64,000 nt of DNA from positions 1,364,001 through 1,428,000 of the forward strand of contig CM074128.1 in NCBI GenBank assembly GCA_037178625.1, read 5' to 3'. The DNA is from Skeletonema tropicum (Eukaryota; Bacillariophyta; Thalassiosirophyceae; Thalassiosirales; Thalassiosiraceae). The notes under the pieces are model-generated. The model saw nothing but the letters and a program-made list of their open reading frames with translations, searched no databases and had not been told where the DNA came from. Positions 42,891-53,405 of this stretch are shown here, in pieces. How positions within the stretch are numbered: position 1 is the stretch's first letter; every line of letters starts with the position of its first letter. The position numbers and the translations under genes were made by a program.

Positions 42891-43571
42891 ATGTCGCCTA
42901 CACTTCTCAACCACGTCCGCTCTCTCGTAGAAGCTGAACGAGCTCTCACAGATGCCATTGAACAATCCACACCTCTTCTGCAGCAGAACACCATGTCCTC
43001 ATCCATCCTATCCTCTCAATCGGATCCACCACTCCTCCCTACTCCACGCAACATTGAGGAAGTGAAAACTATCCTCGCGGTGGCGCGCACCTACTCATTG
43101 CGGACATCAGCACCACCCATGTGGAATCCAAATTTACCAGTGATTGGATTTGCAACGCCGAATCCCCTGCCGCATCAACTACGAGGGGGTGCACTTGGAG
43201 CGATGCAATTGAAAATGGCAAGGGAGGAGAAGAATCGGAAGATTAAGGAGGCAGCGGATAATTTGAGAGAGAGGGAACGGAAGGAAAAGTTAGAGGAAGA
43301 AGAAGCAATAACACAGAAGGAAAGTGAACATGCAATGGATATAGATGAAGTAACAAAAACAGGGCAAGCTACATCGACGACACCAGCAGAAGGAAAAGCT
43401 TTAGATCCTAAGAAAGAAGAGATGATCGGAAAACAAAAACGAAGAATGGAACAAGTTGCTGCCAATGGTCAGAAGAAGCAAACCACTGCTGAGATGCAAG
43501 CAAAGAAAGCAGCTGCTAATATGAATTTGAGTGATTCAAGTTCAAGCGAGGAAGATTCAGACAGTGAATGA
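42891..43571 (+). CDS. MED4: Mediator complex subunit 4 (MED4)
   Basis: The protein has 226 residues and starts at an ATG. Residues about 1-40 form a helix with LLNHVRSLVEAERALTDAIE. The diagnostic part is ILAVARTYSLRTSAPPMWNP, then PNPLPHQLRGGALGAM. This matches the MED4 pattern of a heptad helix, a TSAPP/AAP-W-P turn and a Pro-rich segment followed by RxGxLG. MED4 belongs to the middle module of Mediator, which links transcription activators to RNA polymerase II. After residue 105 the protein is a charged Glu/Lys helix and a Ser/Glu/Asp-rich tail ending SSSSEEDSDSE, likely phosphorylated. Assignment rests on one motif block, so a moderate doubt remains. Confidence 0.72.
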   Translation: MSPTLLNHVRSLVEAERALTDAIEQSTPLLQQNTMSSSILSSQSDPPLLPTPRNIEEVKTILAVARTYSLRTSAPPMWNPNLPVIGFATPNPLPHQLRGGALGAMQLKMAREEKNRKIKEAADNLRERERKEKLEEEEAITQKESEHAMDIDEVTKTGQATSTTPAEGKALDPKKEEMIGKQKRRMEQVAANGQKKQTTAEMQAKKAAANMNLSDSSSSEEDSDSE

Positions 43572-43841
43572 TTACTGATTGGGTAGAAGCAGCAGCGGCG
43601 TTGCTCGCATAATATCATATTGTAAGATGTGTAACATAACAGATAGAAATGTTTGAAAGGATCCAGGCCGAGCACACGAAGACAGAACCAAAGCAGGCAG
43701 GAAGAATTTTTGTGAAAATATCCTGTAGACGTAAAAGTATCAATACCTACTACTTATTCTGATTTCTTAAGTTTCAGTTTCCTACACAATCACACAAGTG
43801 TCCTCCACGCCCTACAATACCTCGGTGCACCTACCCTGGAT

Positions 43842-44378
43842 TTACGGATTCCACTTTCCATAGAAATGCTGGTACTTGGATTCCTCTCCGTCGAAATAAT
43901 AGCTCGCCCACGCAATTGAAATTTCGGATTGACTCAAAACTCCGTCTCCATTTTCATCAATCATGTCGAAACCGTACTGAACATCCTCATCTGACAAGTC
44001 AGGGAAGGCAGCAGTCACTAAGGCCTTATACTCAGCAATACTGACCACTCCATCCTTATTGGCATCGATCACTTTGAACATTTCGATGTTTAGGTTTTCC
44101 GAGACCTCCATATAGTTGGGGACATTTTTAACGAACGCCGCAATATATTCTACCCATTCATCATAACTTTTGGTGTCGCCGTAGTAGGCCTGGAAAGCTT
44201 TTGCCCACATTGCCTTGGATTCGTCATCCAACTCCATCCCAATTCCATCGGCTACCTTTTTGCCCCAAATTACGCCGTCATCGGAGCTCACGTACCCTTT
44301 CCCGCTAAAGTCTGTGTTCTCGTACACGCGTCGCCACTTCGCGAGTTGAAAAGAGGTAGGGATTGCACTGGAAGCCAT
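43842..44378 (-). CDS. EF-hand calcium-binding protein, SCP/calexcitin-like
   Basis: The protein has 178 residues and starts at an ATG. Two canonical EF-hand loops are clear: DANKDGVVSIAEY (about residues 107-119) and DENGDGVLSQSE (about 141-152). A degenerate N-terminal hand may lie in ENTDFSGKGYVSSDD, and a fourth, probably silent, lies between (GDTKSYDEW). Spacing, the Trp/Phe-rich linkers and the length match sarcoplasmic calcium-binding proteins and calexcitins rather than calmodulin. It would act as a soluble Ca2+ buffer or sensor. It is convergent with MED4, 270 bp away. Confidence 0.85.
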   Translation of the reverse strand: MASSAIPTSFQLAKWRRVYENTDFSGKGYVSSDDGVIWGKKVADGIGMELDDESKAMWAKAFQAYYGDTKSYDEWVEYIAAFVKNVPNYMEVSENLNIEMFKVIDANKDGVVSIAEYKALVTAAFPDLSDEDVQYGFDMIDENGDGVLSQSEISIAWASYYFDGEESKYQHFYGKWNP

Positions 44379-44476
44379 GATAAAACTGTATTATATAGCA
44401 GTGACAGACTGATCTTTATATGTCGCAGTGGAGTATCATTGATCATTGGCGTTGGAGAATATTTAGCCCGCTGTTT

Positions 44477-45046
44477 CTACCGCGCAAAAAAATTGCTCCC
44501 TGCAAAAAATTGTTCCAGCGCGCTCTCACGCACAAAAGTAGCTTACAACCATGTCAGCACACCCCCTCCACGATGGCCAATAATACACATTCGACAAAAA
44601 AGGCGATTGGGAATGCCAAACTAAACACTATCCGAATATAATTATTCCTTGGATGACCCATCTATATCTAGTCCTCATTGAGTTATCTTCAATTGTTCCT
44701 GGGTGATTTTCAACATTTTTACTAGTTAAAATCACTAGGTAAAATCGCCTAAACAACCCATCTGACCCATGCTAATTAACCACTTCAGGACAAATACAGC
44801 AGTTACAATGTTGACCAGTGGCTCTATCGACAGCCAATAATGTGTGCTATCACATCAAACCTGGTTATTCTAGTGCACAAGTATACCAAGAAGCTTACCA
44901 GGCTACGGAGTGGATATGTCGACATGGTTGCTAGGAATTTTGTGCGAGTTCGAGTTGGAACTCGTGACTAAAGTGCTTGCTAATCACTGTTTTTACTAGC
45001 GAACTCGGGACCTAAATGCTCCTGGAGCAATTTTTTTGCGCGGTAG
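44477..45046. mobile_element. Possible DNA element with perfect 23-bp inverted ends
   Basis: A 23-bp sequence at 44477-44499, starting CTACCGCGCAAAAAAATTGC, is repeated exactly inverted at 45024-45046. A degenerate second copy lies just inside the left end. Outside both ends the words CCCGCT and AGCGGG suggest a longer imperfect arm. I found no clear target duplication. The 570-bp interior has no gene. It is most likely a non-autonomous transposon or remnant. Confidence 0.55.
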
Positions 45047-45057
45047 CGGGAGCCAAA

Positions 45058-45195
45058 AAATTTGATGGAGACCGACAGCGTTTTCACCCGCCTCTGTCTA
45101 GCTTACTCCCTAATAACTGATTTCACACCCAAGCGGGTGTCTCCATCAAATTTGATGGAGACACTAACTTCATCACACACAAATTTGATGGAGAC
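45058..45195. repeat. Palindrome and repeats of AAATTTGATGGAGAC
   Basis: The word AAATTTGATGGAGAC occurs at 45058-45072, 45148-45162 and 45181-45195. The middle copy is half of a perfect 28-bp palindrome (45137-45164, centre AAATTT). Such a structure could be abutted inverted ends of a small element or a protein-binding site. Confidence 0.6.
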
Positions 45196-46603
45196 AACGG
45201 GCAAGAATATTTTACCCGTAAAAATACCCGCCCGACCTCATTTAAATGGATCTTTTTGAGGCGCGCCAAATTTTAGACTGGATCTTTTGCTTGCTTTTGC
45301 GAAGAACGAAGGACCATGATGTCGACCTGCAATACCATACAACTCCAGCGGAAGCAATATCGACTCCAGAACTTACTTATGCAGCAGCTGACAATCCATT
45401 TAATCATAATCACTCTCGATATCATCTTCGGAGAAGCGTAGCTAATCAGAAGTGCGAGGAAATTGCTCTGAAAGTTCATGCTCGTTTTTTCAGCACTCTC
45501 TCCGATGCCGACACACAAAGCAGCGCAGCAGTCAGTGATAGAAATGAACACCACCGAATGGAACGCAACTCACATTATGTCATCGCCGTAGGTTACCTTG
45601 CAGATTCTGCTCGATTTGGGTGAATTTGATCATTGGCTATTCGACAACACTGCATGGTATACAAAAATAGACAAAAATGCAAATAGTTGCGGTTCACGTA
45701 GATGCAGCAACTACAGAGAGAAGACCCGTACTCTAGCAGCCACCGGAATTTCCTGCAGCGATGCACTTAATTATCACCAGCCTCGACGCCAAAGACGACA
45801 GTGAATGATAATAACAACAATAATGACAACACCAGTAGCAGTGACACTGTAACCAAACATACAAATCACCAGAGAGTAGAAACATACAAATCAACTAGCA
45901 GTCAAGTGGCAGTAGATAGAAGGTTAAGATGGAAAGCAACTCTAATGTTGGATATGCCAGAGGCAATCAAAATCACTAGCGTAGCGTATGAAGAAGAGAG
46001 GGAGAGATGCCTACACGAGATAATCTAGATTCAGAAAACGATTTGAAACGACAAGGAAACACTTTTCCACATAGATCGACTGGCATGGCAATCAATCATA
46101 ATCTCGAGGAGGCTTAGAAGAAGACATCTGACACACTGACCACATACCGTGCATGCCCAGCCAGGACGGATCAGCAGCCGCAATAAAGCATTACTTTGAC
46201 GGCATCCAAAAAGGTCCAGCATCAGCCGAGTGAAGCAACGAAGCACCACAACTGAGTTGATAGCAACAACACAAACGAGCAATAGATTTAGAATATCTTT
46301 GGGGTATTTTGCTTGGATGCACAGTGTGGGTCATAGCGTCGCGTGCAACGTGTATGGTACAGATGGAATGATGTGGTAATATACCCTCTAATGAGCATGA
46401 GGCAATGATTAAAGCATCGCAAGGCACAGCATGGGGCCCAACGAAGAATGACAGCAATTAGGATCGAGCAAAAGCAGTTACAACTAGCTTTAAAGCTAGT
46501 GAAATCAAAACAGAGCATACATCTACATCCTCCTAACCTTTCTCCTCTTCTTTCCCCCTCCTTTCCCCTTCCTTTCTTTCCTCTCTTCATGCAGCATTTC
46601 AGC

Positions 46604-46624
46604 TGATCCGGCTGCGCCGGATCA
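46604..46624. other. Perfect 9-bp-arm hairpin
   Basis: The arms TGATCCGGC and GCCGGATCA enclose a TGC loop. A pyrimidine-rich tract lies before it on the plus strand and an A-run after it. No gene ends nearby, so a terminator role is unsupported. Confidence 0.5.
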
Positions 46625-47356
46625 AAAATACACCCAGCCACAGCTATCAGATATCTGCCAATATTTTGAAAAGCCCTCGGACCTCGGACGTTCTATGAGA
46701 AAGTAATTTCAATCTACAAGAAAGGGATATTGCGAGAAATGGATATCCCAGATAAATTTCGTACCAGCAGTTTTACTGCAGGTTTTACGGCAGACACCAT
46801 CTCAATGTTCTTTTCTACGTAGGAACTCGTAGAATGTTGAAAAATAGCGAGAAAGCGCGTCGAGTCAAAATAGAGTGTCCGTACCATCAATCTCTTGATC
46901 TATCTATGTATCTACAATATGGTAGGCACGCTTTCTAAGATTATCATCACCATATCATACCTATTATCACTTTGGAAATTAGGTAACTGTTGCATTATCG
47001 CTACCTCTATCTTCTATATAGACATCATTGAGCCACAATTGGAGTCTTCATAAGATAATCTTACGTAGACTAGATCGAATCTCTATCGTATCTAGAGTCT
47101 CTCTCTAGAGGTAAGTAGAGATAGATAGATTATTTTACTTACAAAACTAGTCCCTATATTAGTAGGCACTACTCACGTCGGGAAGGAAAGCCCAAAATAT
47201 GCAGGGCGGAATAGAATAACACTGGATTCGAGGAAGAAAAAGACTTCAACTTAAACATCAATGCTGCTAATTGAAATTGCAACATTAAATGTTCATAATT
47301 CTATTTCCTCAACTCTAAATGCTCACTTTCAAACCTCTTGTGTGCCAGTTGTTACC

Positions 47357-50011
47357 TCAGACCTGTGGTGAATTTTCCGTCCAAACCTTGTACTGCTCTT
47401 CATACGAAGACATATTGTTGCTACTTTCATTGATAGCTTCTTCAATTTCAGCAACGTCCATTGCCTCCAGTTCCTCTAGAGGTCGCAACTCTTGTCCTGG
47501 TAAAGCTGCATATCCAGAACACATTCCCATACCTTGGTAGTAACGATCTTCCATGTGATGCATCAAGCCTTCACCGCTAAAAATGCTCTGCAAAAACTTC
47601 ATTTCACGCTGAGTAAACTTTTTATCAATTCCTACTATCGACGCGACATCTTCAACATTCATCTTTTGTAAGCGTCCTGTCACTTTCTCTGCCATATTAC
47701 TGAGCCTGGAGAAAGAAAATGCTTTGTCTTCATCTTCTCCTTGGAACGTACCGACTATATCATTGATGTCTCCGAGGAGAGAACCAGATCCCAGTGGATC
47801 ACTCAAGGCTTCTCCATCACGCACTGGGCATGCCGCATCATTAGACTCGCCCTCGATCCATAACATTTCGCTCTTTTGGAATTTCGATGCACCATCATTC
47901 CCATCTCTTTTGGATATTTGGTTTTCGATCTCAGTAATGAGGACGGTTGGTCCACAGTGATCATAACCAATATTTCCTAATGCTAGCCCGTTCATAGTGC
48001 GTGGGAATCTTGCTACTGCATCTTGATCGTTGACAATTCTATAAGCTTCATCAATACCATTTCCTACCAAAGAATCAAACTTTCGACAAAAGGCATCGTT
48101 CCCTACACGAGGACTTCCGAAGTTATACATTTTCAACGATTTGGGTCTAGGAGGTGGAGGAGGCGCCCCCATCTGAACTTTCTTGCCAGTAATCGTTGAT
48201 GCAATGCTACTCCACCACGGTTCTGAGGGTTCAAGTTGCGGCAATCCTCGCCCTGCATCCATGCCATATTCAGCTACATCCATAACGAACGATGTAGCAA
48301 GAGCGCCACCGAGCGAGTGGCCAGTTACCAATACATCATAGTCAGATATACCTTCTCCCGGTGCAACTGCTGCAAGCATGAGCTCTTTGAGTCTTCGTGA
48401 AATAGAATTGAGTGACTTCCTGAATCCAGTATGGATCTTCGCTGTGTTAGGATCTTCGACATCCTCTCCTTCGACCCACGCCGATTGAGCAATGCTAGCG
48501 TCAGTAACCAAATCAATCGGAGCGCAAGTACCGCGGAAGGATAAGCAAATTAACCGCTTCTCGAGGCTTCTGTAAATAGCACAGGAGCATCCTGTGCTAT
48601 CATGCAAAACAGCACAGCAGAATTCCAAGTCATCACCTGCTAAGCGAGAACCAGTCGATGATTTCTCGTATAACTGTCCCCATTCAATTCCAGGCAATCC
48701 GCCTTTTACCTCATATCTGTTTCGCTCTGTCAACCTGAGATCTCCTGGGGGTATTGGTGTATACTTCAGCTTCACCTCAACTTGCCCTCTCACTTGCCCT
48801 TCATATATTGAACCGAGTATTCCACCCACAGCAGCTCCAGCAGGGCCTGCTATCATGGCTCCAGCCGCAATACCCATCGCTCGCTGCCCACCTTTATCTT
48901 TCTTGCGTGGTTTCGACGTCATCTTGATTGTATTGACAGTACCGGCATCTCCATACGACTCATTGATTGCCTGCATCACCATATCTTGATCGATTATTGT
49001 TTCTTCTTCGCCCGTCACTTCGTTTACTTGGATTTTAATCGCGTCTTTCAACTTTCCACTCTTTGCCAACTGTTGAATAACTTGATCCTTCATCATTGAT
49101 ACAGTATCACCCAAATTAGTTGATGGCAATAATTCTTTTAACTTTTTGTGCGCTGATCCAATGGGCGAGCCACCTCCAACGACGTCATCATCAAAAAGAG
49201 TAAATACAATGCGTGCTTTCTCGGGATCCTGCACATACAAGTAAAATGGTGGGTCATCTTCCCAAACTGCTTGACCTCCCTTCCCCCACGAAGATTTGAT
49301 GTGATACGCACCGCTTTCACCCTTTGCTTTGTTCTTCTTGGCCTTCTTTTCATCTACATTACTCCATGCAGTGGATGATCTCCCAACATGAGCGCAGCCC
49401 CTCAAATCCAACACACCATTATGAAATTGTTCCTTCTCTAGCTTCTCTACATCTTCAGTCCATGCACCCTCGACAACTGATACCAACAGCGCTGCATCTG
49501 TTCCACCTCCTGAAAGCAATGACTCAGCGGTATCATCTTCATCGGGTAAATCAGATGCTCGGATTGGTGTCACCTCAATGATTCCCTTGTACAAAGACCT
49601 CGTGTAAGCAGTAGAGAGAAATGCAACATTCAAGCCAGAGGAGCCTCGCTCCCATCGAGAAGAGTTTGGAGGTGGTTCTGTGTAGGCATCGAATGCAAGA
49701 CCAGCGAGGAAGAGGGCAGTGTCGAGATTAAATGGGGGTTGTTCTGGTGTTCTTCGAGTTGCTAAAGTTGTTTTCCTGGAACCATCAGTATTTGTATTGT
49801 ATAGTTTTGTTGATTGCGTGCACGATCGTATTGTCTGGTCAGAGCATCGTCGAAGCTGATGACGATTTGCGTTGTCTATTGGTGAGCGAGATGAGGTTGC
49901 TAGGAGATCTGGTTTGCTACCCAGAGGACTGATAGGATGGATAAATGCTGAAGTGGAAGTGATCTGTACGAAGAAGCAAACCAGAGCAGAAATTTGCACT
50001 AGAGATTTCAT
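47357..50011 (-). CDS. Plastid-targeted class 3 lipase with C2-like domain
   Basis: I chose the ATG at 50011, which gives 884 residues and a signal peptide ending STSAFIHP, an A-F plastid-targeting junction. A C2-like region (about residues 100-305) includes FYLYVQDPEKARIVFTLFDDD. A glycine-zipper hydrophobic stretch (AMGIAAGAMIAGPAGAAVGGIL, near 385-410) could contact a membrane. The class 3 lipase fold follows, with LICLSFRGT, the nucleophile elbow VTGHSLGGALA (about residue 564), the acid in IVNDQDAVARFPR and a candidate His in YDHCGPTV. It probably hydrolyses galactolipids or triacylglycerol at plastid membranes. An unassigned C-terminal part of about 170 residues ends in an acidic tail. 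It is divergent from the zinc-finger gene. Confidence 0.9.
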   Translation of the reverse strand: MKSLVQISALVCFFVQITSTSAFIHPISPLGSKPDLLATSSRSPIDNANRHQLRRCSDQTIRSCTQSTKLYNTNTDGSRKTTLATRRTPEQPPFNLDTALFLAGLAFDAYTEPPPNSSRWERGSSGLNVAFLSTAYTRSLYKGIIEVTPIRASDLPDEDDTAESLLSGGGTDAALLVSVVEGAWTEDVEKLEKEQFHNGVLDLRGCAHVGRSSTAWSNVDEKKAKKNKAKGESGAYHIKSSWGKGGQAVWEDDPPFYLYVQDPEKARIVFTLFDDDVVGGGSPIGSAHKKLKELLPSTNLGDTVSMMKDQVIQQLAKSGKLKDAIKIQVNEVTGEEETIIDQDMVMQAINESYGDAGTVNTIKMTSKPRKKDKGGQRAMGIAAGAMIAGPAGAAVGGILGSIYEGQVRGQVEVKLKYTPIPPGDLRLTERNRYEVKGGLPGIEWGQLYEKSSTGSRLAGDDLEFCCAVLHDSTGCSCAIYRSLEKRLICLSFRGTCAPIDLVTDASIAQSAWVEGEDVEDPNTAKIHTGFRKSLNSISRRLKELMLAAVAPGEGISDYDVLVTGHSLGGALATSFVMDVAEYGMDAGRGLPQLEPSEPWWSSIASTITGKKVQMGAPPPPPRPKSLKMYNFGSPRVGNDAFCRKFDSLVGNGIDEAYRIVNDQDAVARFPRTMNGLALGNIGYDHCGPTVLITEIENQISKRDGNDGASKFQKSEMLWIEGESNDAACPVRDGEALSDPLGSGSLLGDINDIVGTFQGEDEDKAFSFSRLSNMAEKVTGRLQKMNVEDVASIVGIDKKFTQREMKFLQSIFSGEGLMHHMEDRYYQGMGMCSGYAALPGQELRPLEELEAMDVAEIEEAINESSNNMSSYEEQYKVWTENSPQV

Positions 50012-50405
50012 TTTCAATATCAAAGAAGACAGGATATTTTCCCCACTACTGCTGGACGTTTTGGATGGGAAATAGCGTTATGCGTCGATGTTGGTAGATG
50101 TATGCTTTTCTTTTACGAATAGGATAGGCGTCGAATTCGATGGCATGGTTTTATGCTTTCATTGCTGATGACGCTGACGCTATTGACGCTTCTATCTCGC
50201 GGGCGGTTCAAGCGGGTCTAATGTCCCCCGCTGCTGATGAAGAAAGTGCGTCAAAACTCACGGCAGAAGAATAAGACCAAAGACAAGCCGAAGATGGCAA
50301 AAAGATCAAAGATCCATTCAATAGCATCTCTCTCTAGAGCGCCGACCGACGCTGCTTTGTTATTTCTGCGCCCTTACCGCCTTGGTGTCGCACATACAAA
50401 TAGCA
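50012..50405. promoter_or_regulatory. Divergent promoter region, lipase and zinc-finger gene
   Basis: These 394 bp separate the start codons of the lipase (minus) and zinc-finger gene (plus). A short CGCTATTGACGC / TGACGCTGACGC direct repeat lies near 50165-50190. It is otherwise featureless. Confidence 0.4.
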
Positions 50406-50936
50406 ATGGGTCGATATTGCTCAGAGTGCGATGAATGGTGCAGCTGCAGCCAGTTCAGCAGAAACCAGTGGGATAAGGGGGACGGCTACTCGAGATGCAA
50501 GGCATGCGTTGGAGGATGGTCACAACCACAAACAATCAATTTTCAGTGTGGAGAATGCTACCGTCAATTCAATTCACAAAATGAATTAAACATGCACATG
50601 CAAGTCCATCGACCGCGCAATGTTGCTTGCCCAATTTGTGGTGAACAGCGTTTTCGGAGTGGGGCGAATGCAGTACAGCACGTCGAATCTGGGTACTGCT
50701 CTGGTTGTAGAGGACAAGATAATGCTCGTCAACAAATATATGACTACGCACGTAGGCAAAGTGGTATGCAGCCATTTCTCAATGGCACCCCTATGTTAAC
50801 ATATGGTGATAATTACAGCTCTGTTCCAGATTTCCCCTACCAGTGTCGAGAGTGTGCGAAATCATTTCGCCAACTGAGTCAATTGCTTCAACATCAAGAC
50901 CAGAAGCACGGTCGTTATCGTAGTATTGGGTACTAG
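50406..50936 (+). CDS. Small zinc-finger protein (C2H2-type)
   Basis: From the ATG at 50406 the protein has 176 residues. Zinc ligands are abundant. The N-terminal CSECDEWCSCSQFS and CKACVGGW form a Cys-rich unit of the kind seen at the N-terminus of some algal nucleic-acid-binding proteins. A classic C2H2 finger follows (FQCGECYRQFNSQNELNMHM...H), then CPICGEQRF...HVESGYCSGC, and a last C2H2 finger (YQCRECAKSFRQLSQLLQHQ...H). It probably binds RNA or DNA. The target is unknown. It is convergent with the MFS gene, 164 bp away. Confidence 0.85.
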   Translation: MGRYCSECDEWCSCSQFSRNQWDKGDGYSRCKACVGGWSQPQTINFQCGECYRQFNSQNELNMHMQVHRPRNVACPICGEQRFRSGANAVQHVESGYCSGCRGQDNARQQIYDYARRQSGMQPFLNGTPMLTYGDNYSSVPDFPYQCRECAKSFRQLSQLLQHQDQKHGRYRSIGY

Positions 50937-51100
50937 AGAATGCAAACACGCAGATTGCATGCAAGTGAGATTGTGGGCTAGAATGAAAAGTGTACAGCAA
51001 CTGGACGACCGACGAACTCATTAAGTTATTGATTCTTTTTAATGTACAGACGAATTGAAACTACCTTCGGTTTTGCAAACACCATTCCCATCATCATTAT

Positions 51101-52763
51101 TTACTTTCCTCCTCCAACTCTTCTTGCTCTCAGCCTCATTTGCAGTAGTGTGGCAACAACCATCATCGTTCCACAAAGGATGAATGAAACACGTGGAGTC
51201 AAATCTGTCAACAGACTGAACAACACGATAAAATTCAAAGGAATACGAAACAAGTTGTAGATTGCAGCTCGCTTGTCTTCGGGGACAATCATTCCCTTCA
51301 TCGTTCCCATAGAGGGAAAGTACATTCCCACACACATTTCGAATAGATTCATTGCAAGGAATGATGATGTTGCACTGGCAGAAAACACAATCATGGCAAA
51401 TGCACAGGAAGCTACACCAAAGACAGTGACAGCCAACTGCTCAGGCTTGAGTTTTTCCATTGCAATGGAAAAGATGGATGAACCAGCCATACAACAGACC
51501 ATGAATGTAGAAAAGATTACACCAAATGGAAGACCTTCAAACTCATCCCCTAACTCCTCTTTCGCAAGAGCAGTTAAAGCAGGTGTCCACATGAAGACAA
51601 AGATATACATGCTTCCCTCAAACAGACTCGAAATAATTCCACACGAAAGAATATCGGGACTTGAAATTGTTGCGTAATACGCCTTCTTCAGTGCTCCAGA
51701 TGCAGATGTTTTCGCCTTTTCATCGTCATCATTATCTGTTGATGTCTCTCCATAGTTCTCCTCCCAAAGAGCACTTGCTAGTAAACCACATAAAATCAAT
51801 GCAAATAAGCTCACATCAAAGGGTCCAAGATATCCCCCGGTATAAAAGCCCGAACCCTCCGAGGACGGTTTGAATTCAGCGTGATTTGCAGCCTTGTTGG
51901 CAATTTGACCCGCAACGATAGCAATGATGGAGTTACCATATTGCGCAGTGCTGAAGGCTTTCCCAATGTGTGACATGAGTCCAGCACTTGCGTGTGCCCC
52001 AATGAGCCAAGCTTCGAATACTGAAAACAAAAGTGATGTAGCTACACCTCCAAGGAGTCTTCCGATCATGAGGATTGAAAAACTCTTGAAGTCTACCACG
52101 AACAAATAATATGTTGGAATGACCAAGATCAACAGAGAAGAGTCGTAAGTATGACAGATTGTGCAGCTAAAACAAAAGAACCATGAACTGTATCAACTCA
52201 CGCTTGGTCATACAACTCAATGCATATATAACAGCAAAGAGGATAATAAACTTGCGTCTACCACATTGATCCGCCATCCCCCCAATGAAGCTGCCGAACA
52301 CCATACTGCTTCCAAACCCAGCTACGAACAATACGGCAATATCATGTTGTGAATATCCATATGCATCATAGAGAGCATAGACGTAGGGTCCTTGTAACCA
52401 ATCACTAAGCGCCGCGAGAAGGTACACAATCAGATATTTGCGCAACAGTTGAGCGTGACGAATGTTAGCTGCATTATCCGACGCCACATTTACGGAGTCA
52501 TCGGGAGGTTCATCGCCCCTTTCTAAATCAAGGTTGGTCTTCTCCTCCTCATTGTCACGGAAGCTATCTTTGCCATCATCCTTGCCACTGAGAGGGGCCA
52601 GTTCCTCCGATTGGGCTTCGGATGAAGTTTCCGCACTGCTGGATGTGTTCTTGTTACTTTCAGTGGGAGATGGGAAATATTTTTTATAGTATGAAGATGC
52701 ACGAAAGGTCACTGCAACGTTGAAGAGGAGGACGGCACCGAAGATTAAGTTGTAGTCGGTCAT
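51101..52763 (-). CDS. MFSD5-type major facilitator (molybdate-anion transporter family), two exons
   Basis: Exon 1 is 52763-52202, the intron 52201-52093 (109 bp, GTGAGT...GTGGTAG), and exon 2 52092-51101, giving 517 residues. Only this acceptor restores the frame: it joins ALSCMTK to FKSFSILMIGRLLGG through a His codon. The N-terminal helix, an acidic loop rich in Ser/Glu, then SDWLQGPYVYALYDAYGY and FGSFIGGMADQCGRRKF (the MFS loop 2-3 motif) are followed by LLFSVFEAWLIGAH, typical of MFSD5/MOT2 proteins. Characterised algal members import molybdate, so that is a reasonable guess. About 11-12 hydrophobic segments can be read. The foldback element at 52877 lies 113 bp upstream of the start codon, inside the likely promoter. 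Confidence 0.9.
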
Positions 52764-52876
52764 GGTTCACAAAGAGAGATCAAGGGAAACTTAGTGCATG
52801 CTGTAGGCAGAGCAGAGATGGGGCTGAATGGAAATTTGCAGGCATTTTGAAAGCAAGATTTTGAAGTCTCTGCCAC

Positions 52877-53252
52877 CACGGGAACCTGGGGTTGACAGTG
52901 GCTGCTTTTTGTTAGCAGCCGATTTGTCGAGAGCTTGCCAGGAGTTTCAAGTCGTGGTTCTCAAAAATCTAGCGTTGAGGTGCGTTGAGGTTGATTTCTG
53001 ATGGCCTGTTCCGTCAAAAACTTGCGCCAACGTCAAAACTTGCTGCCACCGCCACGAGTGACATGCTGCTGCTTGGCGGCGCACCGTGTCAGATGGCCAT
53101 CCGTGGCGTCGGCAGCAAGTTTTTGACGGAACAGGCCATTAGAAATCAACCTCAACGCACCTCAACGCTAGATTTTGTAAAACACGACTTGAAACTCCTG
53201 GCAAGCTCTTGACAAATCTCTCAGCAAGACGTGTCAACCCCAGGTTCCCGTG
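52877..53252. mobile_element. Foldback element with long inverted arms and 7-bp duplication
   Basis: Arms of about 160-170 bp are inverted copies of each other. The left starts CACGGGAACCTGGGGTTGAC and the right ends GTCAACCCCAGGTTCCCGTG. Shared internal words include GCTTGCCAGGAGTTTCAAGT, CTAGCGTTGAGGTGCGTTGA and GGCCTGTTCCGTCAAAAACT. Both sides have CTGCCAC (52870-52876 and 53253-53259), an apparent 7-bp target duplication. About 45 bp of unique sequence forms the loop. There is no coding region. It lies directly upstream of the MFS transporter gene. Confidence 0.85.
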
Positions 53253-53405
53253 CTGCCACTTTTGGATTTTGCCCATTATTTTTGCTTCGCATTTTCTTGG
53301 TTTGAGTGACGATCGGACTTCGATCGGACAGAGGAGCGAAACACAGCTGGGCTTTTGAGCAACTGTGAAGTTACTTAAGTATCTATCTGCTCTCTGCTCT
53401 ACAAG

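Larger units (their letters stand above)
44379..47356. other. Gene-poor stretch rich in inverted repeats
   Basis: No convincing gene was found in 3 kb. An open frame at 45246-45623 (125 codons, plus) and a shorter Asn-rich one from 45801 lack recognisable domains. Structured features are the inverted pair at 44477/45046, the palindrome family at 45058-45195, an 18-bp palindrome ACTAGCTTTAAAGCTAGT near 46483-46500 and a 9-bp-arm hairpin at 46604-46624. The region 46700-47300 is AT-rich with TCTAGA-type words. It looks like a graveyard of small DNA elements. Confidence 0.5.

Noticed and set aside
45246..45623. 125-codon plus-strand frame in the repeat-rich spacer
   Set aside because: It has an ATG but no domain, signal peptide or splice partner, and lies among element remnants. 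I judged it unsupported.
46604..46624. Hairpin as a transcription terminator
   Set aside because: It resembles a bacterial terminator, but the genome is eukaryotic and no gene ends nearby.
52141..52202. Alternative acceptor TTTTAG at 52167 for the MFS intron
   Set aside because: It looks stronger by sequence but puts exon 2 out of frame. The acceptor at 52093 restores the frame and the conserved LTK...GRLLGG junction.
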